NCBI RefSeq assembly: GCF_014650555.1
Contig: NZ_BMVE01000004.1
Span: forward strand, 310,001 to 374,000
DNA length: 64,000 nt
Direction of reading: 5' to 3'
From: Streptomyces goshikiensis
GTDB lineage: Bacteria; Actinomycetota; Actinomycetes; Streptomycetales; Streptomycetaceae
Shown piece by piece: positions 46,103-55,333 of the stretch. The notes under the pieces were generated by a model that was not told the origin of the DNA, made no database searches, and worked only from the letters and a program-made list of their open reading frames with translations. The position numbers and the translations under genes were made by a program. Position 1 is the first letter of the stretch, and the number at the start of each line of letters is the position of its first letter.

Positions 46103-46828
46103 CTACCGCCCGCGGGCGGGCCGGATCTCGATCAGCATGTGCTCGACCATGTCCTGTCCGTACTCGCCCTCGCGCACCCGCTCGCTGCGCAGCGTCCGCA
46201 GCTCGCGGCCGGTCTCGTCGGCGATCCGGTGCAGCGCGGGCAGGTCGCCGCGGTCGCTGAAGTGCAGCAGCGCCGAACCGGTGGGCGTCAGCCAGTGCGG
46301 GGCCTGCTCCAGGTAGCGGCGGTGGGCGCGGTAGCCGGTGTCGACGTAGGCGCGCTCGTGGACCGACTCGTACTCGTACGAGTCGGGTGCCATCACGTAG
46401 TTGGAGCTCCAGAAGACGGTGTCGAACCGATCGTTCTCGGCCAGGCCGGAGAACAGATCGCTGTGGACCGCGCTGAGCCGGTCGCCCACCCCGTGGCGCT
46501 CGGCGTTGACGGCCGTGTTCTCCACCGCGCGGGGGCTGATGTCGGATCCGACCACCCGATCAAATCCGGCCAGTGCCGCCATTACCGTGGTAACTCCCGA
46601 GCCACAGCCGATTTCCAGGAAAGAACCGGCAGGCCGCGCGGTGGTGGGCTCGTTCAGTCCGAGGAATTCCAGCGCGATACCGGTGGACGGGGAGAATACG
46701 GGCGCGAACACCTCATCCAGCAGATCCCACTCCCGTCCGCACATCGTGAAGAGCTTCGGCCGGTCGGGCCGCGTCAAGGACATACGGCTGCGGTGGATGG
46801 ATCGTTCGAAACTCTGGACCTGCGTCAT
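46103..46828 (-). CDS. class I SAM-dependent methyltransferase
   Basis: 241 residues. Motif I is GSFLEIGCGSGVTTVMAALA, followed by VVGSDISPRAVENTAVNAER and DTVFWSSNYVMAPDS. The last takes the place of the NPPY motif of HemK/PrmC-like enzymes, so amide or amine methylation is possible but not shown. It starts the short operon with pabAB. The start at 46828 (MTQVQSFERS) follows GGGGGTCCG. The substrate is unknown; the aminobenzoate products of the locus are candidates. Confidence 0.82.
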   Translation of the reverse strand: MTQVQSFERSIHRSRMSLTRPDRPKLFTMCGREWDLLDEVFAPVFSPSTGIALEFLGLNEPTTARPAGSFLEIGCGSGVTTVMAALAGFDRVVGSDISPRAVENTAVNAERHGVGDRLSAVHSDLFSGLAENDRFDTVFWSSNYVMAPDSYEYESVHERAYVDTGYRAHRRYLEQAPHWLTPTGSALLHFSDRGDLPALHRIADETGRELRTLRSERVREGEYGQDMVEHMLIEIRPARGR

Positions 46829-47074
46829 CGGACCCCCGTCACAAACGTCGGTGCGGCGTCCGAAACCGGCGCCGCCCCAAAGGTTTAACGCGGGAAGGCC
46901 TTCCGCCAGAAGGTGGTCCGGCAACAGCATCGGTCACAGCGGGTGGTGCCCCAGGCACACTCCGCCCCAACTGACCTGCCAGTCTTCCTTTTGCGGATTG
47001 TTGACCTCCGCAGCAGGACCGCACTACGTTCGCGACGGGGGAATGACGGGATGTGCCTTGAGGGGGGCCGTTTG

Positions 47075-49027
47075 ATGCCGGAAGGCCGAAAGCCATACGC
47101 CGAAGTGTCCGAAATGCTGGAGCTGCTGGCTCGGGAGGCGCACACGGAAGAGTTCGAGCGGCTGGTCCGCTCGGCTCGTGAAGCCGGCGCGGACGAGATC
47201 GAGATCGCCCGGCTGACCAGGGCGAAGGACCTTTCGCTGAGCATCCGGTCCCTGTTCGCCCGCCGCCAGCAGCGCGAGGCCGGGCTGAGCGCGCTGGTCG
47301 ACACCGCCCGGGACCTGACCCTCCCGTACAACCTGGACACCCTGCTCAAGGTGATCACCCGGCGGGCCCGGCTGCTGCTGGGGCTCGACATGTCCTGGGT
47401 GACGTTCCACGCCTTCGACGAGGGCGTCTCGTACGTCCGCGCCGCCGACGGCCACACCTCCGCGATCACCGTGGGTTTCGGCGTCCCGATGGGCGGCGGC
47501 GTCGGCCGGCAGGCCCAGCAGCGCTCCGCGCCGTTCTGGACGGCCGACTACCTCCGGGACGAGAGCTTCCTCCACTCCGAGCCCATCGACGACGTGGTGC
47601 GCGCCGAGGGCCTGCACGCCCTGATGGCGATCCCGCTGCGCCAGGAGGACACCGAGCTCGGCAACCTGTACGTCGCCGGTCGCGGCATCCGGCACTTCGA
47701 CCCCGACGAGCTCTCGCTGATGAGCTCGCTCGCCGACCTCGCCGCCGTGGCCATCGAGAAGACCCGGCTGCTGGACCAGGTCCGCAACGAGGTGGCCGGC
47801 CTGGAGCTCAACACCTCCCGGGCCATGAGCTCCTCCGCCGCCGAACACCATCTGCGCCGCGTCCACGGCGAGCTGATCGACGTGGTCCTGGAGGGCGGCG
47901 GGCTGCCCGCCCTCGCCGGCGAGGCGGCCGTCCTGCTCGGCGGGCCCGTGCTGATACGGGACCAGGCCGGCCGGGACCTCTACACCAGCGGCGAGTTCCC
48001 CGCCCTGGACGAGGCCGAGATCCGCGTCGCCAGCCTGGACGCCCACACCGAGCGCCGCCCGGTCACCTCGGCGGGCGGCGCCTGGATCGTCCCGGCCGTC
48101 GCCGGCCAGGAGATGCTCGGCACGCTGCTGCTCGCCCCGGGCGCGCGCACCGAGGCCAAGGCCGACGCCGCGTACTGGAACCAGCTCCTCGTGACGGTGG
48201 CCCAGGTCACCGCCCTGGTGCTGCTGATGCAGCGCAGCGCGGCCGCCGCCGAGGGCCAGGTGCGCGACGAACTCTTCAACGACCTGCTCAAGGGCAACGG
48301 TTCGGCCGCCAAACTCGCCGAACGCGCCCGGCGCCTCGGGGTCGACCTGAACGGCCCGCACGTGGTGATCGTCGCCCGCCCCGAGGGCGGCTCGCTGGGC
48401 CGGGCGGTCATCTGGGCGTCCTCGTACGCCCATCAGCTGTCGGGCCTCAAGAGCGTCGAGGGCGGCTGCATCGTCCTGATGCTGCCCGGAACCGACGCGG
48501 GCGCGGCGGCCCGCGCCGTCTCCGACGAGCTGTCGACGGCCCTGGGGCACCCGGTGACCGTGGGCACGGCCGGCCCGGTCAAGGACCTGACCGGCATCAG
48601 CGGCACGTACCAGGAGGCCCGCTGCTGCCTTGACGCCCTCACCGCGCTCGGCGGCACCGGCGGTACGGCCTCCCCGCGCGAGCTGGGGTTCCTCGGACTG
48701 CTGCTCTCCGACAGCCCCAACACGGGCCAGTTCATCAACAGCACCATCGGGCCCGTCCTGGAGTACGACGCCCAGCAGCGCACCGAGCTCGCCCGCACCC
48801 TGGAGGCGTACTTCGCCTCGGCCGGCAGCCCGACGCGCGCGGCCGAGAGCCTGCACGTGCACCCCAACACCGTCTCCCGGCGCCTGGAGCGGATCAGCGA
48901 ACTCCTGGGCCCCGACTGGCTGGAACCCGCCCAGGCGCTGGAGGTGCAGCTGGCGCTCCAGATGCAGCGCACGCGCCGCGCGCTGCTCAGCCGGCGCCAC
49001 GATCAGGCCGGCCACGCCATCGGCTGA
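47075..49027 (+). CDS. GAF domain and PucR-type helix-turn-helix regulator
   Basis: 650 residues. A helical N-terminus (EVSEMLELLAREAHTEEFER) is followed by a GAF domain (about 90-250) with LGLDMSWVTFHAFDE and EGLHALMAIPLRQEDTELGN. A CdaR-like middle part (about 290-550) comes next. The C-terminal PucR helix-turn-helix is ELARTLEAYFASAGSPTRAA, then ESLHVHPNTVSRRLERI. Such proteins occur beside secondary metabolite clusters and catabolic operons. It is the only regulator within this locus and a candidate for binding the tandem boxes at 37.55 and 42.65 kb. The start at 47075 follows GAGGGGGG. Confidence 0.88.
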   Translation: MPEGRKPYAEVSEMLELLAREAHTEEFERLVRSAREAGADEIEIARLTRAKDLSLSIRSLFARRQQREAGLSALVDTARDLTLPYNLDTLLKVITRRARLLLGLDMSWVTFHAFDEGVSYVRAADGHTSAITVGFGVPMGGGVGRQAQQRSAPFWTADYLRDESFLHSEPIDDVVRAEGLHALMAIPLRQEDTELGNLYVAGRGIRHFDPDELSLMSSLADLAAVAIEKTRLLDQVRNEVAGLELNTSRAMSSSAAEHHLRRVHGELIDVVLEGGGLPALAGEAAVLLGGPVLIRDQAGRDLYTSGEFPALDEAEIRVASLDAHTERRPVTSAGGAWIVPAVAGQEMLGTLLLAPGARTEAKADAAYWNQLLVTVAQVTALVLLMQRSAAAAEGQVRDELFNDLLKGNGSAAKLAERARRLGVDLNGPHVVIVARPEGGSLGRAVIWASSYAHQLSGLKSVEGGCIVLMLPGTDAGAAARAVSDELSTALGHPVTVGTAGPVKDLTGISGTYQEARCCLDALTALGGTGGTASPRELGFLGLLLSDSPNTGQFINSTIGPVLEYDAQQRTELARTLEAYFASAGSPTRAAESLHVHPNTVSRRLERISELLGPDWLEPAQALEVQLALQMQRTRRALLSRRHDQAGHAIG

Positions 49028-50175
49028 GGCCGCTGGTCGCGGTACTCGCTGGACAGCGCGTGCGCGGCGGAGGCGAGCGTGGTGTGCCGGTGCCAGCCGC
49101 CGAAGGAGCGGCCCTCGAAGTCCACGATGCCGACGCGGGTCGCCACCTCCGCGAAGTCGGTCTCGACGCGGTGGGTGAGCTTCGCCAGGCGCAGCAGCGC
49201 GCCCCACGGCACGTCGGTCATGTCGGTGATCCAGCACTGCCGCGGCCAGCCGTTGGTGCCCGTCCACTCGCCGAGCAGCAGCAGCGGCCGCTGCACCCCC
49301 GGCAGCCGCACCTGGACGCCGGCGACCAGGCTCGTCCGGCTCGCCAGGCCCCCGGGGTCGGACCAGGTCACCGGGCGGCGCAGCGTCCGTACCATCCGCA
49401 GCAGCTGGTGCGCGGAGGTCGGGCGGCTGTCGTTGCCGAGGACGGCCGGGGTCGCGGGGGCCACCGCCGTGGTGCCCCGTACGGAGGCCAGGTACGGCAG
49501 CCGGGCGACGCCGAGGGAGCGGGCCAGGGCCGTCGGGCTGATGTCCGGGAGGTCGACGACGACCGGGCGCGGGCTGCCGCCGCCCGTCCAGGTCCGCACC
49601 TCGGCCAGGGCGCCGGTCACGCACTCCAGGGGGGTCGCGGCGAGGTGCGCGTCCTGCGGCAGCGGGGCGGGGCCGAGCCGGTCGGTGTCCCGCCAGTCCT
49701 CGCAGAGCATGAGCCGCCAGTTGACGGGGCTGCTCGTCTCCTCGTTGGCGGCCCACACCCCGAACGCCTCCTGGCTGTTGACGACCTGGCCGAGGCTGGG
49801 CACGAACCGGCGCGCGACGCCCACCGAGTGGCGGCCCGCCTTCGGTATGACCACCGGGTGCACCACCCAGGCCCGGGGGCGCAGCGAACGCTCCAGGTAG
49901 CGGGCGAGGGTGGCGCGCACGGGACCCCAGTCCCAGGTGGAGGACGAGATGAAGTGGTGCAGGCTCTGCTCGGCCGCGCGGTCTCCGACGTGGGTGGCGA
50001 TGTTCCGCATGGACTTGCGGCCGCCCGCGGACAGCAGCCCGCGCAGGTACAGCTCGCCCTTGCGCCGCTGGTCGCTGCGCGGCAGCGGTGCGAAGATCTC
50101 CGCGCACAGCCGGCCGAGGGCGTCGTCCGGAACCCGGTGGCCGACCTGCTCCTCGTAGACGAGCTGCATCTCCAT
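49003..50175 (-). CDS. IS701 family transposase-like protein
   Basis: 390 residues, DDE-type. It has LYLRGLLSAGGRKSMRNIAT, SLHHFISSSTWDWGPVR, WVVHPVVIPKAGRHSVGVAR and RQCWITDMTDVPWGALLRLA. These are typical of IS701-like proteins that lie next to many actinobacterial biosynthetic clusters. Intact in length. The 3' end overlaps the 3' end of the regulator gene by 25 bp. No terminal inverted repeats or target duplication were found, so a recent mobile element is unlikely. The start at 50175 follows GGGGGA. Confidence 0.85.
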   Translation of the reverse strand: MEMQLVYEEQVGHRVPDDALGRLCAEIFAPLPRSDQRRKGELYLRGLLSAGGRKSMRNIATHVGDRAAEQSLHHFISSSTWDWGPVRATLARYLERSLRPRAWVVHPVVIPKAGRHSVGVARRFVPSLGQVVNSQEAFGVWAANEETSSPVNWRLMLCEDWRDTDRLGPAPLPQDAHLAATPLECVTGALAEVRTWTGGGSPRPVVVDLPDISPTALARSLGVARLPYLASVRGTTAVAPATPAVLGNDSRPTSAHQLLRMVRTLRRPVTWSDPGGLASRTSLVAGVQVRLPGVQRPLLLLGEWTGTNGWPRQCWITDMTDVPWGALLRLAKLTHRVETDFAEVATRVGIVDFEGRSFGGWHRHTTLASAAHALSSEYRDQRPQPMAWPA

Positions 50176-50624
50176 GTATCCCCCGTACGTCGTGCCGTCG
50201 CCCCGCTGTTTCCACGGGTCTCCACCGTGCTGTCCGGGGCGGTGGCTTGCCCAGGTGCGCCGGTCACACACCTGGGCGGACGAGCGGGCGTCCGGCCACC
50301 CGGACCCCCCGCGGGGAACGCGGGCCGGACCGCGCCGGGCGGTCCGTACGCCCCCGCCCGCCTGCGCGGACGCCCCGGAGAGTGGCCCCGGGCGGCCCGG
50401 CCGCCGGATCCGGCGCCGGGCGGTGGCGGGACCACACCCGCGGACCCCGCGGAGGGTGGCCCCGCCACCGCGCGGCAGGTCACGCGCACCCGCCCGCGGG
50501 GGCGGTCGCGGGTGGTCGTAGGTGGGGTGGGGGCTCGGGTGGGGGCTCGGGTGGGGCTAACCCCCGGCGCCCGTCTGGGGGCAGCCGGTTGGGCGGCTGA
50601 CGACCACTCAACAACGATGTGGGC
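50176..50624. other. 449-bp intergenic region with a G-run cluster (50524-50556)
   Basis: It separates the divergent transposase-like and peptidase genes. Its reading frames are Arg/Pro/Gly-rich without binding sites, so no gene is called. At 50524-50556 the plus strand has runs GGGG, GGGGG, GGG, GGGGG, GGG and GGGG separated by T or CTC, a strong G-quadruplex candidate. The last 60 bp before the peptidase gene are less GC-rich. Confidence 0.6.
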
Positions 50625-52133
50625 ATGCCTACTTACCGCCGCAAGGCCGCTCTCCTCGCCCTGTCCGTCGTCTCCGTCGCCACGGCCCTCACCGGCGCCG
50701 GCGCCCCGCTCGCCCGGGCGGCGCCCGGCGCCCCGGCGTCCTCCCTGGAGTGGAAGCCGTGCGCCCGGCCCGGTGGCCCCGCCGCCCAGGAATGCGCCGA
50801 GCTCCCCGTACCGCTCGACTACGCGGACCCGGACGGCCCCCGGATCACGCTCGCCGTGTCCCGGCTGCGCAGCGACCGGCCCGCCGCGCGGCGCGGCACC
50901 CTGCTGGTGATCCCCGGCGGCCCGGGCGGCTCCGGCGTCCAGCGCCTGACCCAGAAGGGGAACGCCCTGTCCCGGGAGCTGGCGGGCGCCTACGACATCG
51001 TCGCCCTGGACCCGCGCGGCGTCGGCGGCTCCACCAAGGCGAGCTGCGGCCTGGACCCGGCGGACCGGTGGCTGGTCACCCTCCGCTCCTGGGCCGGCCC
51101 CGACGGGGAGACCGCAGAGAACGCCGCCCGGGCCCGCCGGATCGCCGACGCCTGCGCCCGCGAGGGGGGCCCGGTGCTGCGCAGCTTCACCACGGCCAAC
51201 GAGGTCCGCGACATCGACCGCTTCCGGCAGGCGCTGGGCGAGCGGAAGCTGTCCGCGTGGGGCGTCTCGTACGGCACCTACGTGGGCGCCGTGTACGCGC
51301 AGACCTACCCCGACCGCACCGACCGCTGGGTCCTGGACAGCAGCGGCGACCCCGACCCGCGGCGCCTGGCCCGCGGCTGGCTCGCGAACATGTCCCAGGG
51401 CGCCGACGACCGCTTCCCGGACTTCGCGGCCTGGGCGGCCGACCCGGCCCGGGACGCCGAGGGCCTGCGCCTGGCCGAACACCCCGAACAGGTCGAGCCG
51501 CTGTTCCTGGAACTCGCCGCGCGACTGGACCGGGAGCCGAAGGAATCCGACGTCGCGGGCACCCCGCTGACCGGCAACGGGCTCCGCCAGGCGCTCCAGA
51601 ACGCCCTCTACGGCGACGCCCTCTTCCCGGGGCTGGCCCGGCTGGTCCGCGCGGCCCAGGACCCGGCGGCCCGGCCGACGCTCCCGCCCGAGCTGGCCCG
51701 GCCGCTGCCGGACACCGACGCGGCCGTCATGGTCGGCGTGATCTGCAACGACGTGCGCTGGCCGCAGGGCGCCGCCGGGTACGAGGAGGCCGTCGCCGCG
51801 GACCGGGCCGCGCACCCCCTGACGGCGGGGATGCCGGTGAACGTCACCCCGTGCTCCTTCTGGAAGGACCGGCCGCGGGAGGAACCGACCCGGATCACCG
51901 ACCGGGGCCCGTCCAACATCCTGATGATCCAGAACCTCCGGGACCCCTCCACCCCGTACTTCGGCGCGCTGAAGATGCGCCGTGCCCTCGGCGACCGCGC
52001 CCGCCTGGTCACCGTCGACCACGGCGGCCACGGCGTCTACCTCGCGGGCACCAACACCTGCGGCGACCGCGCCGTGACCCACTACCTGACCACAGGCACC
52101 CGCCCCCACCAGGACACCTACTGCGCCCCCTGA
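50625..52133 (+). CDS. secreted alpha/beta-hydrolase, TAP-like tripeptidyl aminopeptidase
   Basis: About 502 residues. A signal peptide (RKAALLALSVVSVATALTGA) leads to a secreted hydrolase like SlpD/SlpE and tripeptidyl aminopeptidase. It shows LLVIPGGPGGSGVQRLTQK (oxyanion), LSAWGVSYGTYVGAVYAQTY with the nucleophilic Ser in GVSYG, and the C-terminal TAP-like lid. The catalytic Asp and His are in LRDPSTPYFGA and VDHGGHGVYLAGT. Two ATG/GTG starts (50619 GTG, 50625 ATG) are possible; neither has a clear binding site. Confidence 0.92.
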   Translation: MPTYRRKAALLALSVVSVATALTGAGAPLARAAPGAPASSLEWKPCARPGGPAAQECAELPVPLDYADPDGPRITLAVSRLRSDRPAARRGTLLVIPGGPGGSGVQRLTQKGNALSRELAGAYDIVALDPRGVGGSTKASCGLDPADRWLVTLRSWAGPDGETAENAARARRIADACAREGGPVLRSFTTANEVRDIDRFRQALGERKLSAWGVSYGTYVGAVYAQTYPDRTDRWVLDSSGDPDPRRLARGWLANMSQGADDRFPDFAAWAADPARDAEGLRLAEHPEQVEPLFLELAARLDREPKESDVAGTPLTGNGLRQALQNALYGDALFPGLARLVRAAQDPAARPTLPPELARPLPDTDAAVMVGVICNDVRWPQGAAGYEEAVAADRAAHPLTAGMPVNVTPCSFWKDRPREEPTRITDRGPSNILMIQNLRDPSTPYFGALKMRRALGDRARLVTVDHGGHGVYLAGTNTCGDRAVTHYLTTGTRPHQDTYCAP

Positions 52134-52166
52134 CACCGGCGTAGGATCATCGGCAGGGGGACTTCC

Positions 52167-53027
52167 GTGACCATGACTGTCGCCCGCCACATCGTGGCCG
52201 GGCCCGATGCCGCCGCGTTCGCCGAGCGGCTGAGCAAGCAAGTGGCCGGCCACATCGACCGCCTTGAAACATCTGCGGACTCGATCGACTTCGCGTTCAG
52301 TACTGCTCTTCTCGCCCTCCAGGCCCACTGCGTGGCCGACCCGGAAGCGGCGAACCTGGAGACCTGGGCAGCGACGGTCAACGCGATGCAGCTGGGCACC
52401 GCGCTGTTCGCCGTGACCGGTGCGAGCGAGGGAACGGTGGAGTGCCGCATCAACGGGAGAGTGCGGACCATCCCCGTGATCGGTCCGCAGCCGTACGCCG
52501 ATGCCGGGAACTGGCTGCTGGCGTTCTGGCTGTCCGTCATCTGCCGTGAGCAGGAACGGATGACGCAGCTGTGCCGGATTCCGCTGGAGCAGTTGCGTTC
52601 ACCCGGGGGCGAGTACGAGGAGTTCTTCTACCACTGGGTGGATGCCCAGCGGACGTACTGGCTCCGCGGGGCGGGCCTGGTGGAGAAGCTCATCGCGGCG
52701 ATCGAAACGTCCGATCCCGAAGTGGCGCACACCGTTCCGCGCGACATGCTCCAGGGGCTGTTGTACCCGCCGATCAACCTCTTCCGTCACTTCGTGCGGG
52801 GCCATGAAGAGGGCTTCAGCCCGGCCCTGGTGGAGGCTTTGAACCTGCACAGGGCGTATTGGACCCGGAACGAGGAGCGCGCGGCGGACATCGACGGCGC
52901 GGTGGCCCTGGGGCCGCTCGCCATGGCGTGCCTGGCCTACGATGGGAAGCTCCCGATCGGCGTGGAGTCGGATTTCGTACCCAAGTACCTTCTTGAGCAC
53001 GGCTGGCTGGGAGAATTTCCCACTTGA
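52167..53027 (+). CDS. Imm49-like immunity protein (copy 1)
   Basis: 286 residues. It carries the conserved pattern of the immunity 49 family: LALQAHCVADPEAANLETW, a hydrophobic MQLGTALFAVT, GNWLLAFWLSVICREQERM and LYPPINLFRHFVRGHEEGF. The family neutralises toxin domains of polymorphic toxin systems; no toxin is next to it. GTG start at 52167 with AGGGGGA. It ends within a few bases of copy 2, so the two are probably one transcript. Confidence 0.75.
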   Translation: MTMTVARHIVAGPDAAAFAERLSKQVAGHIDRLETSADSIDFAFSTALLALQAHCVADPEAANLETWAATVNAMQLGTALFAVTGASEGTVECRINGRVRTIPVIGPQPYADAGNWLLAFWLSVICREQERMTQLCRIPLEQLRSPGGEYEEFFYHWVDAQRTYWLRGAGLVEKLIAAIETSDPEVAHTVPRDMLQGLLYPPINLFRHFVRGHEEGFSPALVEALNLHRAYWTRNEERAADIDGAVALGPLAMACLAYDGKLPIGVESDFVPKYLLEHGWLGEFPT

Positions 53028-53047
53028 TCAGCTCTGAGGATGGGCGC

Positions 53048-53914
53048 ATGGCTGCGCGTATTGCCCGCCACGAGTTCGCCACGGACAACGTCGCGGAGGC
53101 CATGGCGCCGGTCGTCGAGAGTGCCGAGGAGGCGCTCGCGGGGCTCGCGACCTCCGAGGACGACCGGTACGACGCGCTCACGCTCGCGCTGGCCGCAGCG
53201 AAGTGGCACTGTCTCGCCGACCCCGTCGCGGACCGGTTCACGACCTGGGAGGCGTGGATCCTCGCCATGCAGGCCGGATCCGCGCTGTTCGCGGCGGGCC
53301 GGGCCACCGAGGGCACCGTCACCTGCCGGATCGGGGTCAACGGGGAGGAGCGGGAGCTGCCGGCGACCGGCCCGCAGGAGTACCTGCACGCCGGGAACTG
53401 GATCACCTCCTTCTACCTGGCCGCGATCTGCCGCGAGAACGACCGGGTGCAGCAGCTCGTGCAGGTTCCGCTCGACTTCCTGCGCGCTTCCGGCGCGGAG
53501 TTCGACGACTACCTCTATGCGTGGATCGAGACGATCCAGAACCACTGGTTCGGCCGTCAGGAGACCTGGGAGACGCTCGTCCGGGCTGTCGACGGCACGG
53601 ATCCCGCGAACGTACGGATCGCCGGCAAGGAACTGATGCTGAAGATCCTCTATCCGCCGATCAACCTCTTCTACCGCTATGTGACGCGTGACAACACCTT
53701 GTTCAATGAGGCTCTGGTCGAGGCGCTCACCTGGCACAAGGAGTACTGGACGGCCAACGATGCCCGTTCGAGGAGTGGTGAGGGGCTCGTCGCGCTCGGG
53801 CCGCTCGCCATTGCCTGCATGGCCCGCGATGCCGGCATGCCGATCGAAGTCGAGTCCGCATACCTGCCGAAAGAACTGCTGGAATTCGGCTGGGTCGGCG
53901 AAGTGGACGCCTAG
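53048..53914 (+). CDS. Imm49-like immunity protein (copy 2)
   Basis: 288 residues, homologous throughout to copy 1: ALAAAKWHCLADPVADRFTT, MQAGSALFAAGRATEGTV, NWITSFYLAAICRENDRVQQ, ILYPPINLFYRYVTRDN, LEFGWVGEVDA. The ATG at 53048 follows GAGGATGGG. The copies are diverged, pointing to an old duplication. A TTG 24 bp upstream would overlap copy 1. Confidence 0.75.
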   Translation: MAARIARHEFATDNVAEAMAPVVESAEEALAGLATSEDDRYDALTLALAAAKWHCLADPVADRFTTWEAWILAMQAGSALFAAGRATEGTVTCRIGVNGEERELPATGPQEYLHAGNWITSFYLAAICRENDRVQQLVQVPLDFLRASGAEFDDYLYAWIETIQNHWFGRQETWETLVRAVDGTDPANVRIAGKELMLKILYPPINLFYRYVTRDNTLFNEALVEALTWHKEYWTANDARSRSGEGLVALGPLAIACMARDAGMPIEVESAYLPKELLEFGWVGEVDA

Positions 53915-54016
53915 GCCTTTTCCCTGATGGGTGCGGGCCGTGGTTGTCAGGGGGCTCGGGGATACTGCGAGAGGCAAGCAGCGGCCCCAGACCTGTGAGA
54001 CATGAGGGAACACCAC

Positions 54017-55333
54017 ATGAGCACGGCCACGTCCGGAACCGTCACGGCAGCACCGCGCGCGTCCGGGGGATGGCCGCGCAGTGCGCTGGCCGGGGACGTG
54101 CTCATCACCGCCGTGGCCGCCCTGGAGCTGCTCACGCTGCACGGGCAGCTCGACCGGACCGCCGCGCTCGTGTGTCCGCCCGCGCTGATCGCGCTCATGC
54201 TGCGGCGCCGGCTGCCCGTGACGGTGCTGCTGGCGACGCTGCCGTCGATGGCCACCGGGTTCCTGTGGCTCGCGCCCATGGCGGCCATGTACACCGTCGC
54301 CTCCTGCGCCGTCCGCCGCCGGGTGGTCGTGGGCGCCGGGGCGGCGCTGTTCGCGGCGACGCTGTGGGCCGGCTACACCGTCGGGGCCGCGGCCATGACC
54401 TGGAGCGACCACCTGATCGTCGTCCAGGTGGCGCTCATGTTCAGCCTCGGCCCCGCCGGTCTGGGCCTGCTCGCCCGGACCCGGTCCGAGCTGCGGGCCC
54501 ACGTCGCCGAGCTGTCCGCGTCGCAGGCGCGCGGCCGGCGCCTGGAGGCCGAGCGGGCCGTCGCCCGGGAGCGCACGCGGATGGCCCGCGAGATGCACGA
54601 CACCGTCTCGTACCACCTCGGCCTCATCGCCGCCCAGTCCGGGGCGCTGTGGAGCACCGCCCCCGACGACACGGTCCGCGAGGACGCCGAGACCATACGC
54701 CGCCACAGCGCCGACGCCCTGGCGGAGCTGCGCGACATCGTCGGCGTCCTGCGCCACGCCGCCGGCCGGGGCGACGAGGGTGACTCCGCCCGGCTGGCCA
54801 ACCTGGGCGAGCTGGTCCGCGAGGCCCGGCTGGACGCGGTCCTCGACCTCGACCTCGGCCTCCCCGACGGCCGCGGCTGCGGCCCGGAGGTCGAGCAGGC
54901 CGCGTACCGCACCGTGCAGGAGGCCCTGACCAACGTCCGCAAGTACGCCCCCGGTTCCCGCATCGACATCCGCGTCGGGCCGTCCGCCACCGGCGACGCC
55001 CTCCTCGTCGAGGTCCGCAACGGTCCCGTCCCGGACCCTCCCGCCGGCGGCGCCGGTGGCGGCTTCGGCCTCACCGGCCTGGCCGAGCGCACCGCCCTCG
55101 TCGGCGGCACCTTCCGCGCGGGCGCCACCGCGGACGGCGGCTTCGCCGTCCGCGCCGAACTGCCGCTCGGTCAGCGGCAGTCGCCCCAGGGGGAGTCCGG
55201 ATCCGCCTCGTACACCGATACGTGCCGCAGGCTCGACGAGGTGTACGGGGTGCCCGCCCAGTCCTCCGTACGCTCCACCAGCCGCAGCCCCGACAGCTCG
55301 GCCAGCAGGTCGATCTCGAAGGGGAAGGCGTAG
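54017..55333 (+). CDS. NarL-type sensor histidine kinase
   Basis: 438 residues. Six membrane helices lie at about 25-150 (DVLITAVAALELLTLHG, LPVTVLLATLPSMATGFLWL and others). The HisKA_3 dimerisation domain has the phospho-accepting His in ARERTRMAREMHDTVSYHLG. The ATPase domain has EQAAYRTVQEALTNVRKYAP and GGGFGLTGLAERTALVGG. The C-terminal 50 residues (SASYTDTCRRLDEVYGVP onward) lie past the catalytic domain and are read through the antisense strand of the methyltransferase gene. Likely partner of the regulator at 56 kb. Start after GAGGGAACACCAC. Confidence 0.92.
   Translation: MSTATSGTVTAAPRASGGWPRSALAGDVLITAVAALELLTLHGQLDRTAALVCPPALIALMLRRRLPVTVLLATLPSMATGFLWLAPMAAMYTVASCAVRRRVVVGAGAALFAATLWAGYTVGAAAMTWSDHLIVVQVALMFSLGPAGLGLLARTRSELRAHVAELSASQARGRRLEAERAVARERTRMAREMHDTVSYHLGLIAAQSGALWSTAPDDTVREDAETIRRHSADALAELRDIVGVLRHAAGRGDEGDSARLANLGELVREARLDAVLDLDLGLPDGRGCGPEVEQAAYRTVQEALTNVRKYAPGSRIDIRVGPSATGDALLVEVRNGPVPDPPAGGAGGGFGLTGLAERTALVGGTFRAGATADGGFAVRAELPLGQRQSPQGESGSASYTDTCRRLDEVYGVPAQSSVRSTSRSPDSSASRSISKGKA

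Noticed and set aside
49003..50175. Recent insertion sequence
   Set aside because: No terminal inverted repeats or target-site duplication were seen, and the gene overlaps the regulator's end.
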